64,000 nt of DNA, taken from assembly GCA_963576475.1 (NCBI GenBank), contig OY754981.1:26574132-26638131 (forward strand), in the 5' to 3' direction. Shown piece after piece: positions 42,770 through 54,621 of this stretch. Position 1 is the first letter of the stretch, and every line of letters starts with the position of its first letter. The notes beneath the pieces were generated by a model. That model was not told the DNA's origin and searched no databases. It saw only the letters and a program-made list of their open reading frames with translations. This DNA comes from Molanna angustata. Its lineage: Eukaryota; Arthropoda; Insecta; Trichoptera; Molannidae. The position numbers were made by a program, and so were the translations under genes.

Positions 42770-44585
42770 TTTATGGTGACAAACCCGACTTTGTACACAT
42801 ATAGAATGAGCTTTACGAACCTTATGATGATGATGATGATGTTTATGGTCAAAAATAAGCACTAAATGGAAACACGTATGTAAAAACAGACATTTACGAC
42901 TCAAGACGGTTGCACTGCACTAAATCATCATAGTCCGACATAATAAAAACTTGGCACAAGTCAATGACTCCGTCCAATCTCAGTTTGGACTGTCCAACGG
43001 TTATATAGAGTAATGTATAGAAGGTACTTAAAATACAAACATAAAGTAACCCCTTAGTTACATTATATGAATACATTATAAAGATTACGATGATTCAATA
43101 ATAGCATACACAAATTAATACTAAGTACTTACATAAGCACTGAGTAACAACGTTGAATGCCCGAGGTGGTTATAGTATATTGAATGAATAAACGATCAAA
43201 TCAAATCTTTTTCTTTTCATTTTTATTGATATAATTTTAGGGGAAACAAACAAATTATAAAAGACAATAAATATAATGTTAACCATTTTTCAAAATATTC
43301 CCTCAACATACATCATGCGTAGGTAATATAAAAAATAAAATATCTTAAAAATTATCTATACAGTAGACGGAGTTTGAAATTAGAGATAAATTAATTATAT
43401 TTATTTTATATTTACATATATATAAGTTCAACGCACATATGAGAATTTACAAAAAAAATGTATAACAAAAAAAACATACACGTGCATTACTAAAATTATA
43501 TAAAAAATAATAATACAAACAAAAAAATAATAAAAATATAAGCAAGTAAAATTAATAACACAAAAAAATACGAAAAATACTCAGACTAACAAAATTTAAA
43601 AAACAATAAATAAAAAAAATATTTATTTTTCTAAAAAATAAAATTCTGAGAAAAAAATTAAAAACAATTAGTAAAAAATTTCAATAACAAACGGCAAAAC
43701 TAAAACAAGTTAAAAATATATAGGTATAGTATAGTAAAATAAATGCACAAATGAAAATACACAGAAAAAAATACATAAAAAACAATAATAAAATAATATA
43801 ATAAAAAGGGTTTTGTGCATCTCCCTCTTACAAAAGCCAATACCAACATTAAAATATAAAAAATAAAAAGGCAGAAGAAGATAGGTTATTAAAAAATTAA
43901 AACATGCAGATGATGCAGGGATACGTAGGAATTGAGGGAGTGATGAGCAGGACTAAACTAAATCAATGATGTTCAGGGTGGGTTCAAATTATGTTTGCGT
44001 TTTTAGAATACACTTTGTGTCTTCTTGAATGTAATTTTTGTGATATATTGAAAATGTAAGTTTTTCCCCAATAAATACAAAATAACTGACTATGGGTTGT
44101 ATTACAAGAGTTATTTGAGAAAAAGGTAAGGTCCCGCACTGCGAGAATACTGCTTACTGGAACTCAACTTTTTCTTACATTATTCTTAAATAACTACCTT
44201 AATACGACTGTAAGTGAGACAAAGTATGGGATTAATTTATAAAAAAACGAGAAAGAATATCAATCAAAAAAATATTATCCAATTACAAATCCCCGTTATA
44301 TATTTGATTATGAGTAGGTTTACGTATATATTTGAAAATGCAAGGTTATTTATAGGGAAAAATGTATTTCAAGATATTTATTTATGTTTGTGACAGGTTT
44401 CCCCCGTATGCAAAAAAAGTGCAACAAGGCGCAAGATGTAAAACGTCATAAAAACAAATGCTAGTAATAGAAATGAGAGGGTATAAATGATATAGAAATA
44501 AAGAAATTAATCATAGGAAATAAGTATGATGATGTATGAGGGTATTGTTACATAAAAAAAAGAAAATACGTGGATATAGCAGTAG
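42770..44585. other. Long A-rich interval without genes
   Basis: 43205-43860 is extremely A-rich on this strand and contains many AATAAA words. The start (43205-43225, TTTTTCTTTTCATTTTTATTG) could be an antisense LINE tail. No frame is credible. Confidence 0.4.
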
Positions 44586-44589
44586 AAGA

Positions 44590-44832
44590 CACATTTATTT
44601 TAATTTAATAATTAATATTACTTCTAGGGCAACTAACAGGTAGGTACTATGTCAAATATTAATTTAACACGCACCCAAAAACAAGTTGCCACATTCTGGA
44701 GACTACCGATATTAATCGTCTCACAGATCAAGACTAAAAACACAATTAAAAACGGTGACTCAACCGGGGATCGAACCCGGGACCTTTGGATCAGCAGTCA
44801 GATACCCAACCGACTGAGCCACGAAGGCATGT
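44590..44832 (-). mobile_element. SINE-B family, complete antisense copy
   Basis: On the minus strand the head reads CCTTCGTGGCTCAGTCGG, TGACTGCTGATCCAAAGG and CGGGTTCGATCCCCGG. The body and TAGTTGCCC end are all present, and an AT-rich tail lies at 44590-44625. Confidence 0.85.
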
Positions 44833-44984
44833 GACAAAAACGAGATTGTTTAGTAAAACGATAAATGATGGAATGATAGAATAAGATGGTGTGTATTAAA
44901 GAAAATAATTGTAAACAAAATAAAAGTGAAAACATAGAAAGGAAATTATTTTTAAATAATATTGTATTATGGTGAGTAGGTATG

Positions 44985-45190
44985 CAATAAACATAATCCC
45001 TTAATGTGGGGTAACCAACGTCATTTGTGCGGGTGTGAATTGCGTATTCCCACACGACAGCCTCGTCACACCTTAAAAGGCACTGCATTCAGAATGGGTG
45101 GTGAGCCTTATTGCTGAATTGTATGTTATTTTGTCTGTTATATTTTCACTTAAGGCTTTTAAGGGACACCCGAAAACATTGATTATAATA
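44985..45190 (-). mobile_element. SINE-D family copy, tail lost
   Basis: The antisense SINE-D body runs from AATGTGGGGTAACCAACGTC through AGAATGGGTGGTGAGCC to AAGGGACACCCGAAAAC. The terminal CGTGATGG is missing. Confidence 0.75.
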
Positions 45191-45204
45191 TATATGATAT
45201 TTGG

Positions 45205-45425
45205 TATTTTTTTTATTTTTTTTCAGCATAATTTAATTTATACAAGATCCCACTAACCATATATGGTTATCAGTGGGTTTCTATATCATACAATATAAAT
45301 GCTAACTTAAGCTAACCAACAATGAAAAAAAAAATGAATTTGGTCTAACAATATAAAAATGTTATGAGAAATCCAAAACAACACCAGAATAATAACAAAA
45401 AAAACATATAGATAAAATCCAAACT
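45205..45425 (-). repeat. LINE 3' UTR family with poly(A) (copy 2)
   Basis: The inverse of 23815-23992: TTCAGCATAATTTAATTTAT, ATACAAGATCCCACTAACCA, ATATGGTTATCAGTGGGTTT and CTATATCATACAAT. A T-rich run at its left is the poly(A). Confidence 0.55.
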
Positions 45426-45592
45426 AACAGGTATAATATGTCAAATATTAATTTTACATGCACTAAATAACAGGTTCCCATGTTCTGGAGACTAATGTTA
45501 TTTATCACCTCACATATCCAGACTGAAAACACAATTAAAAACTGTGTCTCCTCCGGGACTCGAACCCGGGACCTTTCGTTCAGGAGTCAGAT
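45425..45592 (-). repeat. SINE-B copy, head truncated
   Basis: The antisense body (AACAGGTTCCCATGTTCTGG, ATATCCAGACTGAAAACAC) leads to GGGACTCGAACCCGGGACC. It stops inside the tRNA-like head at about 45592. Confidence 0.75.
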
Positions 45593-45599
45593 CTGATCC

Positions 45600-46770
45600 G
45601 ATTTAAAATTTTATATTCCTTTTTGAAAAATTTGCTGGGCTGGATATGGTGATAGTTTTTATCTCTGTTAATGAGCAATCATGAAACGTATCAAATCATG
45701 TCCATTTATAAAAACTATAAACATTCCGCCAATCAATTAAGTGATAATTTAAGACGAGCTTCGCTACTTTGATTGCACAATTGAAAGGAATGTAAGTATG
45801 AGCAATAAATTAATCGTTGTAATAAAAATAGCATTAAATCCACAGCTGACATGGACAAGATATTCGCGTCTGCGAAATTATTGAGCATACTGAAATATCT
45901 GTACCTACATAATATCTGCGGGAGACGAAAGATAAATAATAAAGATATATGGTATGTACCTAAATAAAGAATGGGTTATATTCTAAGAGATAGCAACGTC
46001 AAAAACAATTCATTTTATAATAGCCATTTTTTTTTAAATATTTCGTTACTTACTGAATATAGGTATGAAAAATGTAAGTCTGCCACCTGGAAGTGAGTGC
46101 GTTCACCGGGTATACGGATGTACAAAAAAAAAGCACACAATTACCTTCTTATGTATGAAACACGAAAAAATATTGTATATCACCTAATTATGTGACATAC
46201 AATATTTTTTCGCGAAGAAAAGGTAAATTTTAGAGGTTTTATTTAAATGGCAAAAAAGTTATTGAAATATTATTATAATAAAAAACTCAGCCGGTAGATT
46301 TTCGATTGAAATTAAAATCTACTTCATATGCCTTGTAGTTTTATAGCTATTACAGTAAAAAAAGGGTTTTACTAAAACTAATTTTACAAGAAAAGTATTA
46401 AACAAATTCAAATATCAAAAAAACTCACGCAATAGAATAAAGATGTATTTTTTTTATATCAAATACCTACGTATCTTTTGAGGGTACTGGGGAAAAGATT
46501 CTTTAAATATACTATGTATATAGCCTACTATAGCCTCTTAAAGGTGAAAATTGCAGATTTCAATATTATTTCAATATAATTGTGGCATATTTACATACTA
46601 ATAATATATACCTACTCACAAATAATTATAAGAAAAATAATTAAATAATTACTAGCCAGATATGACGAAAATGACACCTTTAAATACCCAAGACCTAAAA
46701 CCGTCCTGAAACGACCACCCCCACCCGAACCCCCTCCATAGAAACAACCCTGACTCGCCAACTTACTTTT
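45600..46770. other. AT-rich, no feature identified
   Basis: There are no credible frames or dispersed repeats that I can match. Confidence 0.4.
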
Positions 46771-46772
46771 AC

Positions 46773-47037
46773 AAACTTATAAGTAAATTGATATGTTATA
46801 AAAAATATAAAAATACTTGGTAATTGTTCTATTGTGTTTATTTGATTATTGACGCGTTTCGTGCAAAGCACATCGTCAGAATAATCACGACGATGTGCTT
46901 TGCACGAAACGCGTCAATAATCAAATAAACACAATAGAACAATTACCAAGTATTTTTATATTTTTTATAACATATCAACGTACAATGGAGTTCTATCAAG
47001 AATTGTCGATCGACAAACTAAACTTATAAGTAAATTG
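46773..47037. mobile_element. Penelope-like pLTR-type element: perfect 90-bp inverted repeat with 18-bp flanking repeats
   Basis: 46788-46877 and 46889-46978 are exact inverse copies (90 bp each) around an 11-nt loop, AGAATAATCAC. AAACTTATAAGTAAATTG occurs at 46773-46790 and again at 47020-47037, an apparent 18-bp TSD. The unpaired right part (46979-47019) contains ATGGAGTTCTATCAAGAATT and GTCGATCGACAA. The hammerhead motif, the variable long TSD and the inverted terminal-repeat layout all suggest a non-autonomous Penelope-like retroelement. No RT or GIY-YIG endonuclease is nearby. Confidence 0.7.
46844..46886 (-). ncRNA. Type I hammerhead ribozyme motif, core intact
   Basis: Minus strand, 5' to 3': stem I strand GATTATT, core CTGACGA (fits CTGANGA), one extra T, stem II GTGC-TTT-GCAC, GAAA (the last A opens stem III), then the self-complementary ACGCGT, cleavage base C (46851), and the second stem I strand AATAATC. 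Stem I is a perfect 7 bp. The very short stem III matches the minimal, dimer-forming hammerheads of Penelope-like elements. The plus-strand inverse copy lacks the intact core because it falls in the loop. Activity is inferred, not shown. Confidence 0.72.
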
Positions 47038-47100
47038 TCCAGATTGTTTTTGAAAAGGCACTATTGTTTTTGATGAGACATGTCGCGCCAGACAGCTTAA

Positions 47101-47130
47101 ACACCGACACCACCTCCACCACCACCACGG
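47101..47130 (+). repeat. (ACC)n short microsatellite
   Basis: ACACCGACACCACCTCCACC and ACCACCACGG form an impure CCA-type run. Confidence 0.7.
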
Positions 47131-47139
47131 ATACCAACA

Positions 47140-48100
47140 AAAGCTATAAAATCACTTGATTTATAATACCACCACTTCATCACTAAAATATATACTGTAT
47201 TATGTTTCGCTAATTCTAAAAGATAATAAAATATAAATGGACGATATTCGTTATTCGCAAAGACGAAATATTATGTATGCTTGTAAGGTTGAACCATTTT
47301 AAAATGTGAAATCGATCATAATTTACAACTAACAATAATTTTGATTACAATTTGATTCAATTGTATCTAAAAAACCTGAGTAAGGCATAATGAGCACAAA
47401 AGCAGGACGAATGCGATAGAACCAATACACATGAGTAGTAAAATAATAACTCATTGAGTTAAGTTTGAAGAAATAAGACTACTGTATAAATCGAAGAAGG
47501 ATGTTGATAGGATAGTAAAAATTAATACGCTGAAATTGTCTGATCATATTGAAAGAATGTAACACGATCGACTGACAATAAATACAATAATATAAAGGAA
47601 AGTTTGACCAAAGGAAATAGCAAGGTAATGAGATATAGAAGTTGTGTTACAGAATAATAAATCTTAAAATCCAATAAAAATTCTTACGAAATATAGTTTT
47701 TATATTGTTCTTTAATCCATATTCAGCGATTGTTTTACACACGATTTCTCATAAAACACAATGAGGTTGTTGGAATACTTAACAATTGTTTGTAAATAAA
47801 TAAATATAGTGTAGTCTTAAATGTGTGACAAATTTACATACCCAAAAACAAAGACAGGATTACCTAACAGCAAGCCATTCATATCTTACGCTTCGATAGA
47901 TCATTATAAAGAAAAAGACCTAAACCACATTCGCGCAACGCAACATAACTTTTCTTAACTGTCCAAAAATATTCAATATTATGTTACCTGAAGTAATGGG
48001 ATATGGATTGGTTTCGCTGATGAAGACAGTAAATGACTGGCTTATACTCGTATGTCCATCGGAATCGACGAGTCATACAAGAAATACAATTTGTAAATGA
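47140..48100. other. No feature identified
   Basis: AT-rich with no supported frame or repeat. Confidence 0.4.
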
Positions 48101-48108
48101 TTTTGCTA

Positions 48109-48285
48109 ATTGTATTGGTGCCCAACTGGATCTAACTACAAATTAATTGTTTTTATATGTTTTAACTGTCCTTTTCATGAAAAATTGTCCACCTCAATTG
48201 TATCGGTGCCCAACAGGATCTAACTACAACTTGTTTTGAAATGTTTTAACTGTCCTTACTTTATGTAAAATTGTCCTCCTCAATA
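48109..48285 (+). repeat. Two-copy ~88-bp tandem repeat
   Basis: ATTGTATTGGTGCCCAACTG at 48109 recurs as ATTGTATCGGTGCCCAACAG at 48197. Each is followed by GATCTAACTACAA, TGTTTTAACTGTCCTT and AAAATTGTCC(A/T)CCTCAAT. Confidence 0.9.
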
Positions 48286-48784
48286 CAGGACGATAAACAT
48301 ATCTATATGTACATAAATTAATTAAATCAAATAAAATTATACAACCTCTTTACATTAAGTAATAGCCATTTTGATGTTTTCAAACGAACAAAGTACAATC
48401 AATGTTATAATGAAACGGGTTACCTACACCAAAGATAAATAGTTATTTATTGTGTATTGTGTATGAGCTGTTTACCCTGATTTGTTAAACGAACCATAAT
48501 AGCGCGCGGTGAAATGAAATGATGCACACAATTATTGTTCTTTGTCGGTAGTGAACGAACAGAAGAAATTGAAAAACACAAAAACAATGCGACATTACTG
48601 TAAGAAATAAAAAGGAAGACAAGACGAGTTCAGTTTAAAAGTATTATGACTTTCACGTTGCATGTATAAAATTAAGATGCGTCATTTTACCTGACAGTTG
48701 TTTGAAATTGTAAGTGCATATGGAAAGATTGAACGAAGACTAACTAAAATAATTGCCTTCTTCATCTGGTGCTCTGTCGGGAAC

Positions 48785-48950
48785 CCCGACGTCGACAGTG
48801 GAAGAACATCTACCAAAGATGACCTTCGTTCGGGTCGCCCAACAACGGTAGTGACCGAAGAAATGGTTATGAAAGTAAAAAAAATTGTTTTAGCAGATCG
48901 TCGTGTCACGGTGTGTTTTATAGCCGAAGAAACCAAATCACTCTGGCAAA
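48785..48950 (+). pseudogene. mariner transposase N-terminal fragment
   Basis: The frame reads DVDSGRTSTKDDLRSGRPTT, VVTEEMVMKVKKIVLADRRV, then TVCFIAEE. This corresponds to the F-x-x-GR-T-S-x-x-D-x-x-RSGRP linker between the two helix-turn-helix units of mariner transposase and the start of the second HTH. The catalytic D,D34D domain is absent. It is joined at about 48938 to an RTE scrap. Confidence 0.8.
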
Positions 48951-48985
48951 ACCCCCTGTCATGTGCTGTCCAGAATATCTGAATC
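48938..48985 (-). repeat. RTE C-terminal scrap
   Basis: CACTCTGGCAAAACCCCCTG and GTCCAGAATATCTG are the inverse of the FWATQDRGI(R)QS-coding segment at 10635-10680. Confidence 0.6.
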
Positions 48986-48989
48986 AAAT

Positions 48990-49600
48990 TGCATAGCTAA
49001 TAAAAAAACTAACTAAAAATATGAGAACAGGAGATGAAGTGAACGAAATGGTTCAAGAAAAATATTGACATAGTTGGAAGAAAATATTTCGAAATTTTAT
49101 GTGAAATTTATAATATTATGTGAAAGAGAGAATCTGCTCTGCCAAAAAACTGCTTTGCATTTTGGCGGGAAAATAAATATGTATTACTTTTTATTAAAAA
49201 ATAAATATCTTAAAAAAAACGATACTAAATTACGGGCGAGCAACATGAATGTGAATAAAGCAACGATAGAAATTTGTGGCATACTGTTATCTCTGCCTAT
49301 GCCTACAAGGGCACGGCGCGATACTATTTGTGGTAAAAATACGAATCAAAATACAAATTTGTAATTTCTAGCTTACCGTTATATTCCAGTTAAGCAGTAG
49401 TTCAATTTTTAAATTCAACAACTTCTTGAAAGTGAGTTCTCTTACCTGAAAAAAAAGAAACGTCAAATATTAATATATTAAATTCAATAAATTTATTTTT
49501 TTATCGTATGGGACATCACGTCTTAGAGGTCCATATATCACAAAGTTCAGACACAAATGGAAGAAATTAGCACAAGTCAATGTTCAAAATATATTTAGTC
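48990..49600. other. No feature identified
   Basis: The 96-codon frame at 49074-49364 has no recognisable family; composition is AT-driven. Confidence 0.35.
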
Positions 49601-49604
49601 GTTG

Positions 49605-49735
49605 AGTCCCTCAAACAGAAGTCACTAAAATCTCCCGCGTACGCTCTGGGGACAAACTCTGACACATAATGTGGTCTATGGTCTGTCTCTCCGCCCCGAA
49701 GTCGCATCTAGCCTTTGAAGATAAAGTACCTACTG
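49605..49735 (-). pseudogene. Jockey-group LINE C-terminal scrap
   Basis: The minus strand encodes ARCDFGAERQTIDHIMCQSL followed by SPERTREIL, the C-x-x-G-x-E-x-QT-x-x-H-x-x-x-C knuckle of Jockey-group ORF2 with the second Cys replaced by Phe. Confidence 0.75.
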
Positions 49736-49836
49736 AACCACAACATGCATCCTAAATATTAAGTAAATTGTTTGATGTGAAGTCAACTTTTTTGTTGATA
49801 ACACAGTTAATACAGAAATAATTATTCCAAAGATAA

Positions 49837-50030
49837 ATCATCTCACATAGTTCAGTAACGAGGTTCACCACCCATTCTGAATGTAGTGCTTTTTTAGATG
49901 AGATGAGACTGGTGTGCGGGTACACACGCACGTGTTGTGTTCCCTTTTATAAGGTAATGTACACGCGCACATTTGTCACTGGTTATCCCACATTGTGTGA
50001 TATGCCGTGATGGTATGAATGAATGAATGA
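49837..50030 (+). mobile_element. SINE-D copy, 5'-truncated, with (AATG)n tail
   Basis: It starts at TCACATAGTTCAGTAACG, passes GAGGTTCACCACCCATTCTG and CACTGGTTATCCCACATTGT, and ends TGCCGTGATGGTATGAATGA plus further AATG units. This is the clearest example of the tail shared with RTE. Confidence 0.85.
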
Positions 50031-50312
50031 CACAAATGTTTAATATACAATAACACGATAAAACAACTTAATATGCCAGTGACCTGAACAACGGTTGAAG
50101 ACAAATTAAGAGCAGTAATGAAAGATATATGTTATATCCAATTTGTCATATCCAATCATTACTAATATGTAGCGATTACTGAACTGCATAAAACAGAAGC
50201 GACGTAAATTTTACAGTTGAAAAAAACAACCTGCAAAAATAACAGTATTCGATACCTGAACACGTGACAAAATAACGTTGTCAAACCTAATTGCAGATAA
50301 GTTTTAAAGATA

Positions 50313-50838
50313 ATCTACAAGGTACCAATCCGCACTCCATCCGACGCATTATTTAATGACTTTAATATACTAAACATATCACAATTATATGCAAAGAACG
50401 CTTGTACATACATATATAAAAACATAGACAAACTTGACTCTACGCAAACATCTAGACCAACTAGACAGACCGAACAGGCTAAACTCCTAATACCTAGACT
50501 CAAGACAACTTTTGGACAAAGAAATTTCCTGTATTTTGGAGTCAAATTATGCAACGAACTTCCTTTAACACTTAGACAAAACAGTAACCTGAAAATATTT
50601 AAGCGAGACATTAAAATTTGGATTAAAAAAAAGGGCAGAGACTATATTAAAAATAAATTAATCACCTGAACTCATAAAATACTCCCATAGTTACTAACCA
50701 AAACTGAAAACTAATAAGACATCTATACACTGTCTCAGAACAGGTTTCACCTAGTGAGGCAGTTTATGACAATAGTAAAATATCTGGTAACTATTATGTA
50801 ACCTAAGTTAAATATATTATATTGTATTAAAAAAAAAA
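50313..50838 (+). pseudogene. Jockey/CR1-group LINE 3' end with poly(A)
   Basis: The plus-strand frame from about 50340 to 50668 reads LFNDFNILNISQLYAKNACT, STQTSRPTRQTEQAKLLIPR, LKTTFGQRNFLYFGVKLCNE, LPLTLRQNSNLKIFKRDIK and ends KNKLIT. This is the C-terminus of ORF2 downstream of the RT. A ~165-bp 3' UTR follows, with AGAACAGGTTTCACCTAGTG, then an A-run at 50827-50839. It is 5'-truncated and without catalytic domains. Confidence 0.75.
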
Positions 50839-50844
50839 AATTTC

Positions 50845-52420
50845 TTTGTTACTAGATTTAAGGAAAATTGTATTTTATATAATAAATAAAAATAAAATAA
50901 CGCCCGCCATGCGGTTTCAAACTTAAAATATAACAGACAAAATATATTTTATCAAACGATAAAAATTATATTATTAAGTGTCCTCTGTTGACTATCTGTG
51001 AATTGTTTTTTTATAATTGAAGTCCATTTCTGTTAATATAAAGATAGTACATATAACTTACATATGTATATTTAGAATTTTACAGAAGACACAAAGGTTT
51101 TAAGTGCGTCATACACACAAATATACGAAATTCATATGGACCCTTCTATTCTATTCTATAATGGTTTACGGCTATCCTACGAGTGATCTAAGCCAGATGA
51201 TTTCATGAGAAATTGATGTAAATAAAATACGCTTTCAAATATTTTAAAATTACCTCTTTTGATTGTGATAAGTTAATAGGTATCGGTAAGTAAATATTTT
51301 TTCCTCTTTCTGTTTATGTTTATACTTATGTTTCTTTTTTCTATAACATGTAAAAAGCATTTAAGCCATATACTGTAATAAATACACAAATAATATAATG
51401 TACAAAATAAAATAAGCAATGATTCTTGAAGGTTTCCGTTACAACAATAATGGAAGGAGACAATCTATATCATGATGATGATGATGCAAGAAAAGGAAGA
51501 ATTTTCCAATTAGAACGAAATTAATGTAAAAAAATCTGTTATTGACTTGGGTTTGTTGGAAGAAATGACCTTTTGTATGACAATAAATCCGCACACTTAT
51601 TTGCACATACATCTAATATAAATAAGACAGCGCCGAGGGAGTAGAAAGATGACCACGTTTAAGTTATGTAATTGTCTTTAAATGTTCCAAGTTGTCCAGG
51701 ACAGTTTCTTTTTCTCGTGTGATAGAAAGTCAACGTTGGTTAAAACGTTTCACCAGGTTGGCACTAAGGTCATTTTTACGACACCATAATTGCGCAAACA
51801 TTCGATAAGGGCAAGTCCCAAGAATAAAGCGACTAATGTTTGATCTTGACGTTAATTCCACTCAGATACGGACAGCATACAATTATGGTGTCCGTATTAT
51901 AAAGAAGATGTTTACACGTGAATTCATTTAGCAATAAAATCACCCAAGTATCTCAATTATTTGATCCGATGCGCCGCCGTCTCGTGGTGGGTGGCTGCAA
52001 ATATCTTCGTCTCGTTCTGAGCGAATAATTTGAGGGAACCGCCTAATGTTTATGCAAAAATCTCATTAAATTCCAGTCCGTCGAGCGATATACATATTAT
52101 ACAACGGGCACGTTTGATTTTGATATGAAGGACTACCTCACGGTGCAAAACAATATGGTGAATCTTGAGACATCAAAACTGCCCCCCGGGCTGGATTGAG
52201 AGATAGGATAAGTATGACGAAGCGAGTTTACTTTCAAAGACAAGGGAACCCGGATCAAAATTTTGTTTTTTTTTTATTTTTGTATGAGTTGTTGAATTTT
52301 ATATAATATTAGCTGACTCCATCCGGTTCTATTTGTGATAAGTAAATCGTCTTCATATCATCTTTATAAAGTGCATTTTCTACGAGCTGATTAGTATTTT
52401 TTGAAAATTAGTTTTGAGAG
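50845..52420. other. Mostly unassigned
   Basis: It contains a possible SINE-C scrap at 51545-51605 and an inverted 13-bp pair, GACACCATAATTG (51780) with CAATTATGGTGTC (51880), ~100 bp apart. There is no credible frame. Confidence 0.35.
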
Positions 52421-52429
52421 CCGTATACA

Positions 52430-52895
52430 TCAGGCAAGGCTGGCTTTCAACAAGAAGTCGAAGATACTTGAGTCAGACAACTTAGATTTGAAGCTCCGTT
52501 AGAGACATACAAAAACATATGTGTGGAGCATACTGATGTATGGACAGAGACAGAAGTAGACTAGAGGCTTTCGAGATGTGGTGTTACAGAAGAATACTGA
52601 TAATTTCCTGGAGAGACCACATCACGAATGCCGAGGTTCTCAACAGAGTCGGAAAAGGGAGGTCTGGATTGGTAACATCCTGCGCCACAAGGGTCTCCTA
52701 CATGTCCTAATGGAAGGAATGGTTGAGGGGACAAACCACAGGAAGCGTCCACGACGGGAAAATTTGATCCAGATATGCGAAGACATGAACTGCGTCACAT
52801 ATTATGTTGAGCTGAAGAGGGCTGCAGAAGATAGAGCGAAGTGGAAATCGAGATGTGGACTTCTTCTGCAAACCAATCCCGCAGGATTGAGACTG
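52430..52895 (+). pseudogene. RTE-type LINE C-terminal region, frameshifted
   Basis: Plus-strand pieces read RLEAFEMWCYRRILIISWRD, HITNAEVLNRVGK, then in another frame IGNILRHKGLLHVLMEGMVE and GTNHRKRPRRENLIQICEDM, then ELKRAAEDRAKWKSRCGLLL. These are the LEAFEMW...RI...W and GH(I)LRH...L...GRRP blocks of RTE elements. At least two frameshifts separate them. The related fragment is at 35020-35200. Confidence 0.8.
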
Positions 52896-52929
52896 GAGAT
52901 AGAGATTATTTTTCGATAGACAAGGGTTA

Positions 52930-53660
52930 TTTTTTTCATCTGACAAAATTTTCAAAATGCTTTCACGTTCTGGCAAATTGAGTTTTTTAATCGATGCCAA
53001 AAATTTATGACGAAACATAATCAATTATATCTTATTTTTTAAGTGTCGTGTCAGATCCCCCCAACGTTAAAAATCCCACGAAGATAATCAAGCATCTCTG
53101 TCTTGGACAGCTCCTCAAAAGATCTTATTTCTGAATAATCTTGTAGGTTACACAATCAAAACTAAATATAGAATTATATTGCAAGAAAATAAAAAACAAT
53201 CCAAAGATACATTCTTCAACCTGACATTGAAACACGGTTCTAAAATCTCTGATAAAATATTGAAGGTTTTTAGAAAACCGATATAAAGATGACTAAGATG
53301 TCCTCTCCAGGGGTACGATAGGACGGCTGTGTGTTGATGTCACAAGGTGGCAAAACAGCGGGAACAATATAATAAATTAATATAATAATCAAAACATACG
53401 ACATTGTGCGAAATGTATTCGTGTAAAATAATTTCGGCCAAGAGAGCAAATAATATGAAATGCGGGCATGTTAAACAATGCGCACTAATATATCTGCGAA
53501 TGACTAACACACGACAGGAATAACGAAGAGGACAAATATAGAAATCGATAAAAAAAATATACAGTCGGTTTGCAGCAACAAGTCACTGAATGACATTTTT
53601 GTCAATACTGGTATTTAAAACAGCAGTCCCCTTGGGTATTACGAGTAACTGGAGGGGATA
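52930..53660. other. No feature identified
   Basis: AT-rich; minus-strand frames here are shadows or chance. Confidence 0.4.
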
Positions 53661-53669
53661 AAGATGTGA

Positions 53670-53870
53670 TATTAGATGTTGTCGGACTTTGTCTATCCCA
53701 AAGATACCGGGTTCGATTCCTGGTGAAGACAAAAAAAATAATTGTGTTTTCAGTCTGTATCTATGAGACGATATCATAAGTATCCAGAAAGTGGTAACTC
53801 GTTATGGGGTACGTGTTAAACTAATATTTGACACAGTACCTGTTATTTGCCCGAGATGCAATACAATACT
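53670..53870 (+). mobile_element. SINE-B family copy
   Basis: The head is GATACCGGGTTCGATTCCTG and GTGAAGACAAAA. The body is GTGTTTTCAGTCTGTATCTA, GAGACGATATC, AACTCGTTATGGGGTACGTG and GTACCTGTTATTTGCCCGAG. Confidence 0.8.
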
Positions 53871-54621
53871 ATATTTACTTCTACATTAACAAATAACTAT
53901 TTGTTCGGTTATTTATATTAGCTAATCAATAAAAGATAATTAATAACTACTTTATATTCCAACAAGGAATACCCGATAAAGTATAACAATCCTATGTAAG
54001 ATGTTCATCCCTTATTATGGTTATCCGAGTGATGTTTTCTTCGATACTATTACAAGAAGTTATAATTTATTTTATTTTTATTTATTTATTTAGTAGCACA
54101 ATATTAAAAACAAAATATACTAAAGATAACTGCTTCACTAGACAGCGTCTGTTCCGAAGCAATTACCAGTAAAGTTTGTAAAGTTAGAACATTTTACAAT
54201 ACAAAAAAATATAACACATATGTACATATTATGTATACAAAAAAAACCAATAAAAAATATACAAGTTATTAAAACACTTACAAAAAACAAAGGGAAGAAA
54301 GAGTATAGAAATTTTATGATATTGTCCTTTTTCAATTCTGTTTTGTTAAGGGCAATATATGCCTGCCATAAATAAATAAATAAATAAACTAAACATGATG
54401 ATCAATTAGGCCCGGCTAGGTGTATATTAACCTGTACTAAGGGTGTTATTTTTATACATTAAAAATATTCATGCATCATATTCAAGATAATTAATTCTCT
54501 CTTACTAACTTAAAAAAACTAAATAATTAAATAAGCCAATAATTTTCAAATCCTATTACAAGAAAAAGTAGCAACGAAATGAAGTATAATAAATTAATGC
54601 AAAAAAATGTAAGTATCTAAG

